This document shows, in pieces, positions 25,901 through 38,400 of a stretch of 64,000 nucleotides of DNA; the first letter of the stretch is position 1, and each line of letters starts with the position of its first letter. Both the position numbers and the translations under genes were made by a program. Source of the DNA: Heligmosomoides polygyrus polygyrus. Its lineage: Eukaryota; Nematoda; Chromadorea; Rhabditida; Heligmosomidae. The stretch lies in NCBI GenBank assembly GCA_947396885.1, contig OX377206.1, positions 45,987,631-46,051,630 on the forward strand, in the 5' to 3' direction. Under the pieces are notes generated by a model, which had not been told where the DNA came from, ran no database searches, and worked only from the letters and a program-made list of their open reading frames with translations.

Positions 25901-26398
25901 GAATCCCTATGCACCTTGGACGACGTCTAGTGCACGCATTCAAAATCTCCGACTCACGAAGGACGACGTCTGCGGCACTTCTTCTGAGCCTGACGTACGT
26001 TGAACTACGTCTAGCTCCCCCCCCCCCTAATCATTACGTAAGTTGAACGACGTCTAGGGCACGCCTTCTGAATCCCTATGCACCTTGGACGACGTCTAGT
26101 GCACGCATTCAAAATCTCCGACTCACGAAGGACGACGTCTGCGGCACTTCTTCTGAACCCTGACGTACGTTGAACGACGTCTAGCTCCCCCCCCTAATCA
26201 TTACGTAAGTTGGACGACGTCTAGGGCACGCCATCTGAATCCCTATGCACCTTGGACGACGTCTAGGGCACGCATTCAAAATCCCCGACTGACGAAGGTC
26301 GACGTCTAGGGTAGCCTTCTGAATGCTGACGCACGTTGAACGACGTCCAGTGTTCGCCTTTTGAATCTATACCCACGCTGGGCGACGTCTGCGGCACT
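22994..26398. repeat. Long-range duplicated block, left copy (~3.4 kb)
   Basis: This block matches 51934-55341 with an offset of about 28,940. Landmarks include a3 ending GACGTG plus a4 TTTTTAATC, a3 with ACGTAGAACCACGTC, a4 GAATGTCTACCC, a5 ACTTCCTCTG with GACGTAAGTAGG, and the order in which they occur. A private one-base deletion in the core near 23351 (GACGACGCTAGG) is absent from the right copy. Within the block the unit around 24.9-25.1 kb is itself repeated at 25.4-25.6 and 25.75-25.95 kb, in both copies. Confidence 0.85.
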
Positions 26399-29300
26399 TC
26401 TTCTGAACCCTGATGTACGTTGAACGACGTCTAGCTCCCCCTCCTAATTATTACATAAGTTGGACGACATCTAGGGCACGCCTTCTGAATGCTGACGCAC
26501 GTTGAACGACGTCCAGTGTTCGCGTTTTGAATCTCTACCCACGTTGGGAGACGTCTGCGGCACTTCTTCTGAACCTGAGGTAGTTGAACGACGTCTAGCC
26601 CCCCCCCCCTAATCATTACGTAAGTTGGACGACGTCTAGGGCACGCCTTCTGAATCCCTATGCACCTTGGACGACGTCTAGGGCACGCATTCAAAATCTC
26701 CGACTCACGAAGGACGACGTCTGCGGCACTTCTTCTGAACCCTGACGTACGTTGAACGACGTCTAGCTCCCCCACCCCCTAATCATTACGTAAGTTGGAC
26801 GACGTCTAGGGCACGCCTTCTGAATCCCTATGCACCTTGGACGACGTCTAGGGCACGCATTCGAAATCCCCGACTCACGAAGGTCGACGTCTAGGGTAGC
26901 CTTCTGAATGCTGACGCACGTTGAACGACGTCCAGTGTTCGCCTTTCGAATCTCTACCCACGTTGGGCGACGTCTGCGGCACTTCTTCTGAACCCTGACG
27001 TACGTTGAACGACGTCTAGCCCCCCCCCTAATCATTACATAATTTGGACGGCGTCTGGGGCACGCCTTCTGAATGCTGACGCACGTTGAACGACGTCCAG
27101 TGTTCGCCTTTTGAATCTCTACCCACGTTGGGCGACATCTGCGGCACTTCTTCTGAACCCTGACGTACGTTGAACGACGTCTAGCTCCCCCCCCCTAATC
27201 ATGACGTAAGTTGGACGACGTCTAGGGCACGCCTTCTGAACGCTGACGCACGTTGAACGACGTCCAGTGTTCGCCTTTCGAATCTCTACCCACGTTGGGC
27301 GACGTCTGCGGCACTTCTTCTGAACCCTGACGTACGTTGAACGACGTCTAGCTCCCCCTCCTAATTATTACATAAGTTGGACGACGTCTAGGGCACGCCT
27401 TCTGAATCCCTATGCACCTTGGACGACGTCTAGGGCACGCATTCAAAATCCCCGACTCACGAAGGACGACGTCTAGGGTAGCCTTCTGAATGCTGACGCA
27501 CGTTGAACGACGTCCAGTGTTCGCCTTTTGAATCTCTACCCACGCTGGGCGACGTCTGCGGCACTTCTTCTGAACCCTGACGTACGTTGAACGACGTCTA
27601 GCTCCCCCTCCTAATTATTACATAAGTTGGACGACATCTAGGGCACGCCTTCTGAATGCTGACGCACGTTGAACGACGTCCAGTGTTCGCCTTTTGAATC
27701 TCTACCCACGTTGGGCGACGTCTGCGGCATTTCTTCTGAACCGTGACATACGTTGAACGACGTCTAGCCCCCCCCCACCTAATCATTACGTAGGTGGGAC
27801 GACGTCTAGGGTACGCCTTCTGAATCCCTATGCACCTTGGACGACCTCTAGGGCACGCCTTCTGAATGCTGACGCACGTTGAACGACGTCCAGGGTTCGC
27901 CTTTTGAATCTCTACCCACGTTGAGCGACGTCTGCGGCACTTCTTCTGAACCCTGACGTACGTTGAACGACGTCTAGCTCCCCCTGCTAATTATTACATA
28001 AGTTGGACGACATCTAGGGCACGCCTTCTGAATGCTGACGCACGTTGAACGACGTCCAGTGTTCGCCTTTTGAATCTCTACCCACGTTGGGCGACGTCTA
28101 CGGCACTTCTTCTGAAACTGACGTACGTTGAACGACGTCTAGCTCCCCCCCCCCTAATCATGACGTAAGTTGGACGACGACTAGGGCACGCCTTCTGAAC
28201 GCTGACGCACATTGAAAGACGTCCAGTGTTCGCCTTTTGAATCTCTACCCACGATGGGCGACGTCTGCGGCACTTCTTCTGAACCCTGACGTACGTTGAA
28301 CGACGTCTAGCTCCCCCCCTCACCCCTAATCATTACGTAAGTTGGACGACGTCTAGGGCACGCCTTCTGAATCCCTATGCACCTTGGACGACGTCTAGGG
28401 CACGCATTCAAAATCCCCGACTCACGAAGGACGACGTCTAGGGTAGCCTTCTGAATGCTGACGCGCGTTGAACGACGTCCAGTGTTCGCCTTTTGAATCT
28501 CTACCCACCCTGGGCGACGTCTGCGGCACTTCATCTGAACCGTGACATACGTTGAACGACGTCTAGCCCCCCCCCCCCCCCCACATAATCATTACGTAGG
28601 TGGGACGACGTCCAGGGCACGCATTCAAAATCCTGACTCACGAAGGACGACGTCTAGGGCACGCCTTCTGAATGCTGACGCACGTTGAACGACGTGCAGT
28701 GTTCGCCTTTTTAATCTCTACCCACGTTGGGCGACGTCTGCGGCACTTCTTCTGAGCCGTGACGTACATTGAACGACGTCTAGCCCCCCCCCCCCACCTA
28801 ATCATTACGTAGGTGGGACGACGTCTAGGGCACGCCTTCTGAATCCCTATGCACCTTGGACGACGTCTAGGGCACGCCTTCTGAATGCTGACGCACGTTG
28901 AACGACGTGCAGTGTTCGCCTTTTTAATCTCTACCCACGTTGGGCGACGTCTGCGGCACTTCTTCTGAGCCGTGACGTACATTGAACGACGTCTAGCCCC
29001 CCCTCCTAATTATTACATAAGTTGGACGACATCTAGGGCACGCCTTCTGAATGCTGACGCACGTTGAACGACGTCCAGTGTTCGCGTTTTGAATCTCTAC
29101 CCACGTTGGGAGACGTCTGCGGCACTTCTTCTGAACCTGAGGTAGTTGAACGACGTCTAGCCCCCCCCCTAATCATTACGTAAGTTGGACGACGTCTAGG
29201 GCACGCCTTCTGAATCCCTATGCACCTTGGACGACGTCTAGGGCACGCATTCAAAATCCCCGACTCACGAAGGTCGACGTCTAGGGTAGCCTTCTGAATG

Positions 29301-29695
29301 CTGACGCACGTTGAACGACGTCCAGTGTTCGCCTTTTGAATCTATACCCACGTTGGGCGACGTCTGCGGCACTTCTTCTGAACCTGACGTACGTTGAACT
29401 ACGTCTAGCTCCCCCCCCTAATCATTACGTAAGTTGAACGACGTCTAGGGCACGCCTTCTGAATCCCTATGCACCTTGGACGACGTCTAGGGCACGCATT
29501 CAAAATCCCCGACTGACGAAGGTCGACGTCTAGGGTAGCCTTCTGAATGCTGACGCACGTTGAACGACGTCCAGTGTTCGCCTTTTGAATCTATACCCAC
29601 GCTGGGCGACGTCTGCGGCACTTCTTCTGAACCCTGATGTACGTTGAACGACGTCTAGCTCCCCCTCCTAATTATTACATAAGTTGGACGACATC
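26399..29695. repeat. Domain 7: mosaic preceding the 5.79-kb duplication
   Basis: The a4 form CACGTTGGGAGACGTC, with a changed core neighbour, occurs near 26546, 29107, 29770 and again at 35550. The stretch 26.4-27.3 kb matches 29.65-30.55 kb at an offset of about 3,224. The a3 GACGTG plus a4 TTTTTAATC pair is found twice in a row at about 28.69 and 28.90 kb. Only satellite units are present. Confidence 0.75.
28567..28582. repeat. Long a6 C-tract (16 C)
   Basis: A run of 16 C after TAG, followed by ACATAATC. It is one of the two longest runs I counted. Homologous a6 units elsewhere have about 8-13 C, so this is a recent length change or a base-calling length error. Confidence 0.8.
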
Positions 29696-31536
29696 TAGGG
29701 CACGCCTTCTGAATGCTGACGCACGTTGAACGACGTCCAGTGTTCGCGTTTTGAATCTCTACCCACGTTGGGAGACGTCTGCGGCACTTCTTCTGAACCT
29801 GAGGTAGTTGAACGACGTCTAGCCCCCCCCCTAATCATTACGTAAGTTGGACGACGTCTAGGGCACGCCTTCTGAATCCCTATGCACCTTGGACGACGTC
29901 TAGGGCACGCATTCAAAATCTCCGACTCACGAAGGACGACGTCTGCGGCACTTCTTCTGAACCCTGACGTACGTTGAACGACGTCTAGCTCCCCCACCCC
30001 CTAATCATTACGTAAGTTGGACGACGTCTAGGGCACGCCTTCTGAATCCCTATGCACCTTGGACGACGTCTAGGGCACGCATTCGAAATCCCCGACTCAC
30101 GAAGGTCGACGTCTAGGGTAGCCTTCTGAATGCTGACGCACGTTGAACGACGTCCAGTGTTCGCCTTTCGAATCTCTACCCACGTTGGGCGACGTCTGCG
30201 GCACTTCTTCTGAACCCTGACGTACGTTGAACGACGTCTAGCCCCCCCCCCCCTAATCATTACATAATTTGGACGGCGTCTGGGGCACGCCTTCTGAATG
30301 CTGACGCACGTTGAACGACGTCCAGTGTTCGCCTTTTGAATCTCTACCCACGTTGGGCGACATCTGCGGCACTTCTTCTGAACCCTGACGTACGTTGAAC
30401 GACGTCTAGCTCCCCCCCCTAATCATGACGTAAGTTGGACGACGTCTAGGGCACGCCTTCTGAACGCTGACGCACGTTGAACGACGTCCAGTGTTCGCCT
30501 TTCGAATCTCTACCCACGTTGGGCGACGTCTGCGGCACTTCTTCTGAACCCTGACGTACGTTGAACGACGTCTAGCTCCCCCTCCTAATTATTACATAAG
30601 TTGGACGACATCTAGGGCACGCCTTCTGAAGGCTGACGCACGTAGAACCACGTCCAGTGTTCGCCTTTCGAATCTCTACCCACGTTGGGCGACGTCTGCG
30701 GCACTTCTTCTGAACCCTGACGTACGTTGAACGACGTCTAGCTCCCCCCCCTCACCCCTAATCATTACTTAAGTTGGACGACGTCTACGGCACGCCTTCT
30801 GTATCCCTATGCACCTTGGACGACGTCCAGTGTTCGCCTTTTGAATCTCTACCCACGTTGGGCGACGTCTGCGGCACTTCTTCTGAAACTGACGTACGTT
30901 GAACGACGTCTAGCTCCCCCCCTAATCATTACGTAAGTTGGACGACGTCTAGGGCACGCCTTCTGAATCCCTATGCACCTTGGACGACGTCTAGGGCACG
31001 CATTCAAAATCCCCGACTCACGAAGGACGACGTCTAGGGTAGCCTTCTGAATGCTGACGCACGTTGAACGACGTCCAGTGTTCGCCTTTTGAATCTCTAC
31101 CCACGCTGGGCGACGTCTGCGGCACTTCTTCTGAACCCTGACGTACGTTGAACGACGTCTAGCTCCCCCTCCTAATTATTACATAAGTTGGACGACATCT
31201 AGGGCACGCCTTCTGAATGCTGACGCACGTTGAACGACGTCCAGTGTTCGCCTTTTGAATCTCTACCCACGTTGGGCGACGTCTGCGGCATTTCTTCTGA
31301 ACCGTGACATACGTTGAACGACGTCTAGCCCCCCCCCCACCTAATCATTACGTAGGTGGGACGACGTCTAGGGTACGCCTTCTGAATCCCTATGCACCTT
31401 GGACGACCTCTAGGGCACGCCTTCTGAATGCTGACGCACGTTGAACGACGTCCAGGGTTCGCCTTTTGAATCTCTACCCACGTTGAGCGACGTCTGCGGC
31501 ACTTCTTCTGAACCCTGACGTACGTTGAACGACGTC

Positions 31537-32722
31537 TAGCTCCCCCTGCTAATTATTACATAAGTTGGACGACATCTAGGGCACGCCTTCTGAATGCTGA
31601 CGCACGTTGAACGACGTCCAGTGTTCGCCTTTTGAATCTCTACCCACCCTGGGCGACGTCTGCGGCACTTCATCTGAACCGTGACATACGTTGAACGACG
31701 TCTAGCCCCCCCCCCCCCACATAATCATTACGTAGGTGGGACGACGTCCAGGGCACGCATTCAAAATCCTGACTCACGAAGGACGACGTCTAGGGCACGC
31801 CATCTGAATCTCTATGCACCTTGGACGACGTCTAGGGCACGCATTCGAAATCCCCGACTCACGAAGGTCGACGTCTAGGGTAGACTTCTGAATGCTGACG
31901 CACGTTGAACGACGTCCAGTGTTCGCCTTTTGAATCTCTACCCACGATGGGCGACGTCTGCGGCACTTCTTCTGAACCCTGACGTACGTTGAACGACGTC
32001 TAGCTCCCCCCCTCACCCCTAATCATTACGTAAGTTGGACGACGTCTAGGGCACGCCTTCTGAATCCCTATGCACCTTGGACGACGTCTAGGGCACGCAT
32101 TCAAAATCCCCGACTCACGAAGGACGACGTCTAGGGTAGCCTTCTGAATGCTGACGCACGTTGAACGACGTCCAGTGTTCGCCTTTTGAATCTCTACCCA
32201 CCCTGGGCGACGTCTGCGGCACTTCATCTGAACCGTGACATACGTTGAACGACGTCTAGCCCCCCCCCCCACATAATCATTACGTAGGTGGGACGACGTC
32301 CAGGGCACGCATTCAAAATCCTGACTCACGAAGGACGACGTCTAGGGCACGCATTCTGAATGCTGACGCACGTTGAACGACGTGCAGTGTTCGCCTTTTT
32401 AATCTCTACCCACGTTGGGCGACGTCTGCGGCACTTCTTCTGAGCCGTGACGTACATTGAACGACGTCTAGCCCCCCCCCCCACCTAATCATTACGTAGG
32501 TGGGACGACGTCTAGGGCACGCCTTCTGAATCCCTATGCACCTTGGACGACGTCTAGGGCACGCATTCGAAATCCCCGACTCACGAAGGTCGACGTCTAG
32601 GGTAGCCTTCTGAATGCTGACGCACGTTGAACGACGTCCAGTGTTCGCCTTTCGAATCTCTACCCACGTTGGGCGACGTCTGCGGCACTTCTTCTGAACC
32701 CTGACGTACGTTGAACGACGTC
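31537..32722. repeat. Nested 1.19-kb duplication, copy a
   Basis: This block starts at an a6 monomer with CCCCCTGCTAATTATTAC and is repeated from 32723 (offset 1186-1188). Both copies then run through CACCCTGGGC a4, ACATAATC a6, CAGGGCACGC a2 and the a3 form GGGTAGACTTCTG. The same pair sits at about 37.33-39.7 kb inside the second 5.79-kb copy. Confidence 0.85.
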
Positions 32723-33908
32723 TAGCTCCCCCTGCTAATTATTACATAAGTTGGACGACATCTAGGGCACGCCTTCTGAATGCTGACGCACGTTGAACGA
32801 CGTCCAGTGTTCGCCTTTTGAATCTCTACCCACCCTGGGCGACGTCTGCGGCACTTCATCTGAACCGTGACATACGTTGAACGACGTCTAGCCCCCCCTC
32901 CCCCCCACATAATCATTACGTAGGTGGGACGACGTCCAGGGCACGCATTCAAAATCCTGACTCACGAAGGACGACGTCTAGGGCACGCCATCTGAATCTC
33001 TATGCACCTTGGACGACGTCTAGGGCACGCATTCGAAATCCCCGACTCACGAAGGTCGACGTCTAGGGTAGACTTCTGAATGCTGACGCACGTTGAACGA
33101 CGTCCAGTGTTCGCCTTTTGAATCTCTACCCACGATGGGCGACGTCTGCGGCACTTCTTCTGAACCCTGACGTACGTTGAACGACGTCTAGCTCCCCCCC
33201 TCACCCCTAATCATTACGTAAGTTGGACGACGTCTAGGGCACGCCTTCTGAATCCCTATGCACCTTGGACGACGTCTAGGGCACGCATTCAAAATCCCCG
33301 ACTCACGAAGGACGACGTCTAGGGTAGCCTTCTGAATGCTGACGCACGTTGAACGACGTCCAGTGTTCGCCTTTTGAATCTCTACCCACCCTGGGCGACG
33401 TCTGCGGCACTTCATCTGAACCGTGACATACGTTGAACGACGTCTAGCCCCCCCCCCCACATAATCATTACGTAGGTGGGACGACGTCCAGGGCACGCAT
33501 TCAAAATCCTGACTCACGAAGGACGACGTCTAGGGCACGCCTTCTGAATGCTGACGCACGTTGAACGACGTGCAGTGTTCGCCTTTTTAATCTCTACCCA
33601 CGTTGGGCGACGTCTGCGGCACTTCTTCTGAGCCGTGACGTACATTGAACGACGTCTAGCCCCCCCCCACCTAATCATTACGTAGGTGGGACGACGTCTA
33701 GGGCACGCCTTCTGAATCCCTATGCACCTTGGACGACGTCTAGGGCACGCATTCGAAATCCCCGACTCACGAAGGTCGACGTCTAGGGTAGCCTTCTGAA
33801 TGCTGACGCACGTTGAACGACGTCCAGTGTTCGCCTTTCGAATCTCTACCCACGTTGGGCGACGTCTGCGGCACTTCTTCTGAACCCTGACGTACGTTGA
33901 ACGACGTC
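32723..33908. repeat. Nested 1.19-kb duplication, copy b
   Basis: Copy b differs from copy a by a T in the middle of the first C-tract (32899) and by CACGCCTTCTG in place of CACGCATTCTG near 33538. Its end is marked by the next a6: copy a is followed by TAGCTCCCCCTGC, while copy b is followed by TAGC plus a longer C-tract. Confidence 0.83.
32892..32906. repeat. T-interrupted C-tract (7C-T-7C)
   Basis: The tract is interrupted by a T at 32899. The only other copy noticed is 38681-38695, exactly 5,789 bases away. The paralogous tracts near 31710 and 37497 lack the T, which separates the history of the 1.19-kb and 5.79-kb duplications. Confidence 0.85.
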
Positions 33909-35029
33909 TAGCCCCCCCCCTAATCATTACATAATTTGGACGGCGTCTGGGGCACGCCTTCTGAATGCTGACGCACGTTGAACGACGTCCAGTGTTCGCC
34001 TTTTGAATCTCTACCCACGTTGGGCGACATCTGCGGCACTTCTTCTGAACCCTGACGTACGTTGAACGACGTCTAGCTCCCCCCCCCCTAATCATGACGT
34101 AAGTTGGACGACGTCTAGGGCACGCCTTCTGAACGCTGACGCACGTTGAACGACGTCCAGTGTTCGCCTTTCGAATCTCTACCCACGTTGGGCGACGTCT
34201 GCGGCACTTCTTCTGAACCCTGACGTACGTTGAACGACGTCTAGCTCCCCCTCCTAATTATTACATAAGTTGGACGACGTCTAGGGCACGCCTTCTGAAT
34301 CCCTATGCACCTTGGACGACGTCTAGGGCACGCATTCAAAATCCCCGACTCACGAAGGACGACGTCTAGGGTAGCCTTCTGAATGCTGACGCACGTTGAA
34401 CGACGTCCAGTGTTCGCCTTTTGAATCTCTACCCACGCTGGGCGACGTCTGCGGCACTTCTTCTGAACCCTGACGTACGTTGAACGACGTCTAGCTCCCC
34501 CCCCTAATCATTACGTAAGTTGGACGACGTCTAGGGCACGCCTTCTGAATGCTGACGCACGTTGAACGACGTCCAGTGTTCGCCTTTTGAATCTCTACCC
34601 ACGTTGGGCGACGTCTGCGGCACTTCTTCTGAACCTGAGGTAGTTGAACGACGTCTAGCCCCCCTCTAGTCATTACATAATTTGGACGACGTCTGGGGCA
34701 CGCCTTCTGAATGCTGACGCACGTTGAACGACGTCCAGTGTTCGCCTTTTGAATCTCTACCCATGTTGGGCGACATCTGCGGCACTTCTTCTGAACCCTG
34801 ACGTACGTTGAACGACGTCTAGCTCCCCCCCCCCTAATCATTACGTAAGTTGGACGACGTCTAGGGCACGCCTTCTGAATGCTGACGCACGTTGAACGAC
34901 GTCCAGTGTTCGCCTTTTGAATCTCTACCCACGTTGGGCGACGTCTGCGGCACTTCCTCTGAACCCTGACGTACGTTGAACGACGTCTAGCTCCCCCCCC
35001 CCTAATCATTACGTAAGTTGGACGACGTC

Positions 35030-35070
35030 TAGGGTAGCCTTCTGAATGCTGACTCACGTTGGGCGACGTC
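35030..35070. repeat. Chimeric a3/a4 monomer (type copy)
   Basis: The left part is a3 (TAGGGTAGCCTTCTGAATGC) and the right end is a4 (CACGTTGGGCGACGTC); the next unit is a5. One monomer length has been lost within the a3-a4 pair, so the fused unit takes the place of two. Similar fused units occur near 40818, 41776, 42930, 43555, 44380, 47421, 48048, 56537, 57042 and 60785, with GACTCACG. GACGCACG and GACCCACG relatives occur at about 42315, 43765, 45100, 50250, 50705 and 63000. They appear only from about 35 kb rightward. Confidence 0.82.
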
Positions 35071-35483
35071 TGCGGCACTACTTCTGAACCCTGACGTACG
35101 TTGAACGACGTCTAGCTCCCCCCCCCCCTAATCATTACGTAAGTTGGACGACGTCTAGGGCACGCCTTCTGAATGCTGACGCACGTTGAACGACGTCCAG
35201 TGTTCGCCTTTTGAATCTCTACCCACGTTGGGCGACGTCTGCGGCACTTCTTCTGAACCTGAGGTAGTTGAACGACGTCTAGCCCCCCTCTAGTCATTAC
35301 ATAATTTGGACGACGTCTGGGGCACGCCTTCTGAATGCTGACGCACGTTGAACGACGTCCAGTGTTCGCCTTTTGAATCTCTACCCATGTTGGGCGACGT
35401 CTGCGGCACTACTTCTGAACCCTGACGTACGTTGAACGACGTCTAGCTCCCCCCCCTAATCATTACGTAAGTTGGACGACGTC

Positions 35484-38400
35484 TAGGGCACGCCTTCTGA
35501 ATGCTGACGCACGTTGAACGACGTCCAGTGTTCGCGTTTTGAATCTCTACCCACGTTGGGAGACGTCTGCGGCACTTCTTCTGAACCTGAGGTAGTTGAA
35601 CGACGTCTAGCCCCCCCCTAATCATTACGTAAGTTGGACGACGTCTAGGGCACGCCTTCTGAATCCCTATGCACCTTGGACGACGTCTAGGGCACGCATT
35701 CAAAATCTCCGACTCACGAAGGACGACGTCTGCGGCACTTCTTCTGAACCCTGACGTACGTTGAACGACGTCTAGCTCCCCCACCCCCTAATCATTACGT
35801 AAGTTGGACGACGTCTAGGGCACGCCTTCTGAATCCCTATGCACCTTGGACGACGTCTAGGGCACGCATTCGAAATCCCCGACTCACGAAGGTCGACGTC
35901 TAGGGTAGCCTTCTGAATGCTGACGCACGTTGAACGACGTCCAGTGTTCGCCTTTCGAATCTCTACCCACGTTGGGCGACGTCTGCGGCACTTCTTCTGA
36001 ACCCTGACGTACGTTGAACGACGTCTAGCCCCCCCCCCCTAATCATTACATAATTTGGACGGCGTCTGGGGCACGCCTTCTGAATGCTGACGCACGTTGA
36101 ACGACGTCCAGTGTTCGCCTTTTGAATCTCTACCCACGTTGGGCGACATCTGCGGCACTTCTTCTGAACCCTGACGTACGTTGAACGACGTCTAGCTCCC
36201 CCCCCTAATCATGACGTAAGTTGGACGACGTCTAGGGCACGCCTTCTGAACGCTGACGCACGTTGAACGACGTCCAGTGTTCGCCTTTCGAATCTCTACC
36301 CACGTTGGGCGACGTCTGCGGCACTTCTTCTGAACCCTGACGTACGTTGAACGACGTCTAGCTCCCCCTCCTAATTATTACATAAGTTGGACGACATCTA
36401 GGGCACGCCTTCTGAAGGCTGACGCACGTAGAACCACGTCCAGTGTTCGCCTTTCGAATCTCTACCCACGTTGGGCGACGTCTGCGGCACTTCTTCTGAA
36501 CCCTGACGTACGTTGAACGACGTCTAGCTCCCCCCCCTCACCCCTAATCATTACTTAAGTTGGACGACGTCTACGGCACGCCTTCTGTATCCCTATGCAC
36601 CTTGGACGACGTCCAGTGTTCGCCTTTTGAATCTCTACCCACGTTGGGCGACGTCTGCGGCACTTCTTCTGAAACTGACGTACGTTGAACGACGTCTAGC
36701 TCCCCCCCTAATCATTACGTAAGTTGGACGACGTCTAGGGCACGCCTTCTGAATCCCTATGCACCTTGGACGACGTCTAGGGCACGCATTCAAAATCCCC
36801 GACTCACGAAGGACGACGTCTAGGGTAGCCTTCTGAATGCTGACGCACGTTGAACGACGTCCAGTGTTCGCCTTTTGAATCTCTACCCACGCTGGGCGAC
36901 GTCTGCGGCACTTCTTCTGAACCCTGACGTACGTTGAACGACGTCTAGCTCCCCCTCCTAATTATTACATAAGTTGGACGACATCTAGGGCACGCCTTCT
37001 GAATGCTGACGCACGTTGAACGACGTCCAGTGTTCGCCTTTTGAATCTCTACCCACGTTGGGCGACGTCTGCGGCATTTCTTCTGAACCGTGACATACGT
37101 TGAACGACGTCTAGCCCCCCCCCCACCTAATCATTACGTAGGTGGGACGACGTCTAGGGTACGCCTTCTGAATCCCTATGCACCTTGGACGACCTCTAGG
37201 GCACGCCTTCTGAATGCTGACGCACGTTGAACGACGTCCAGGGTTCGCCTTTTGAATCTCTACCCACGTTGAGCGACGTCTGCGGCACTTCTTCTGAACC
37301 CTGACGTACGTTGAACGACGTCTAGCTCCCCCTGCTAATTATTACATAAGTTGGACGACATCTAGGGCACGCCTTCTGAATGCTGACGCACGTTGAACGA
37401 CGTCCAGTGTTCGCCTTTTGAATCTCTACCCACCCTGGGCGACGTCTGCGGCACTTCATCTGAACCGTGACATACGTTGAACGACGTCTAGCCCCCCCCC
37501 CCCCCCACATAATCATTACGTAGGTGGGACGACGTCCAGGGCACGCATTCAAAATCCTGACTCACGAAGGACGACGTCTAGGGCACGCCATCTGAATCTC
37601 TATGCACCTTGGACGACGTCTAGGGCACGCATTCGAAATCCCCGACTCACGAAGGTCGACGTCTAGGGTAGACTTCTGAATGCTGACGCACGTTGAACGA
37701 CGTCCAGTGTTCGCCTTTTGAATCTCTACCCACGATGGGCGACGTCTGCGGCACTTCTTCTGAACCCTGACGTACGTTGAACGACGTCTAGCTCCCCCCC
37801 TCACCCCTAATCATTACGTAAGTTGGACGACGTCTAGGGCACGCCTTCTGAATCCCTATGCACCTTGGACGACGTCTAGGGCACGCATTCAAAATCCCCG
37901 ACTCACGAAGGACGACGTCTAGGGTAGCCTTCTGAATGCTGACGCACGTTGAACGACGTCCAGTGTTCGCCTTTTGAATCTCTACCCACCCTGGGCGACG
38001 TCTGCGGCACTTCATCTGAACCGTGACATACGTTGAACGACGTCTAGCCCCCCCCCCCCACATAATCATTACGTAGGTGGGACGACGTCCAGGGCACGCA
38101 TTCAAAATCCTGACTCACGAAGGACGACGTCTAGGGCACGCATTCTGAATGCTGACGCACGTTGAACGACGTGCAGTGTTCGCCTTTTTAATCTCTACCC
38201 ACGTTGGGCGACGTCTGCGGCACTTCTTCTGAGCCGTGACGTACATTGAACGACGTCTAGCCCCCCCCCCCACCTAATCATTACGTAGGTGGGACGACGT
38301 CTAGGGCACGCCTTCTGAATCCCTATGCACCTTGGACGACGTCTAGGGCACGCATTCGAAATCCCCGACTCACGAAGGTCGACGTCTAGGGTAGCCTTCT

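Larger units (their letters stand above)
29696..35483. repeat. 5.79-kb tandem duplication, copy 1
   Basis: Copy 1 is aligned to copy 2 (35484-41272) by a constant offset of 5787-5789. Landmarks: the a3 form GAAGGCTGACGCACGTAG near 30628 and 36415; the T-interrupted C-tract at 32892-32906 and 38681-38695; the first chimeric a3/a4 monomer at 35030 and about 40818. It contains the nested 1.19-kb pair 31537-32722 and 32723-33908, so the nested duplication predates the larger one. Confidence 0.88.
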
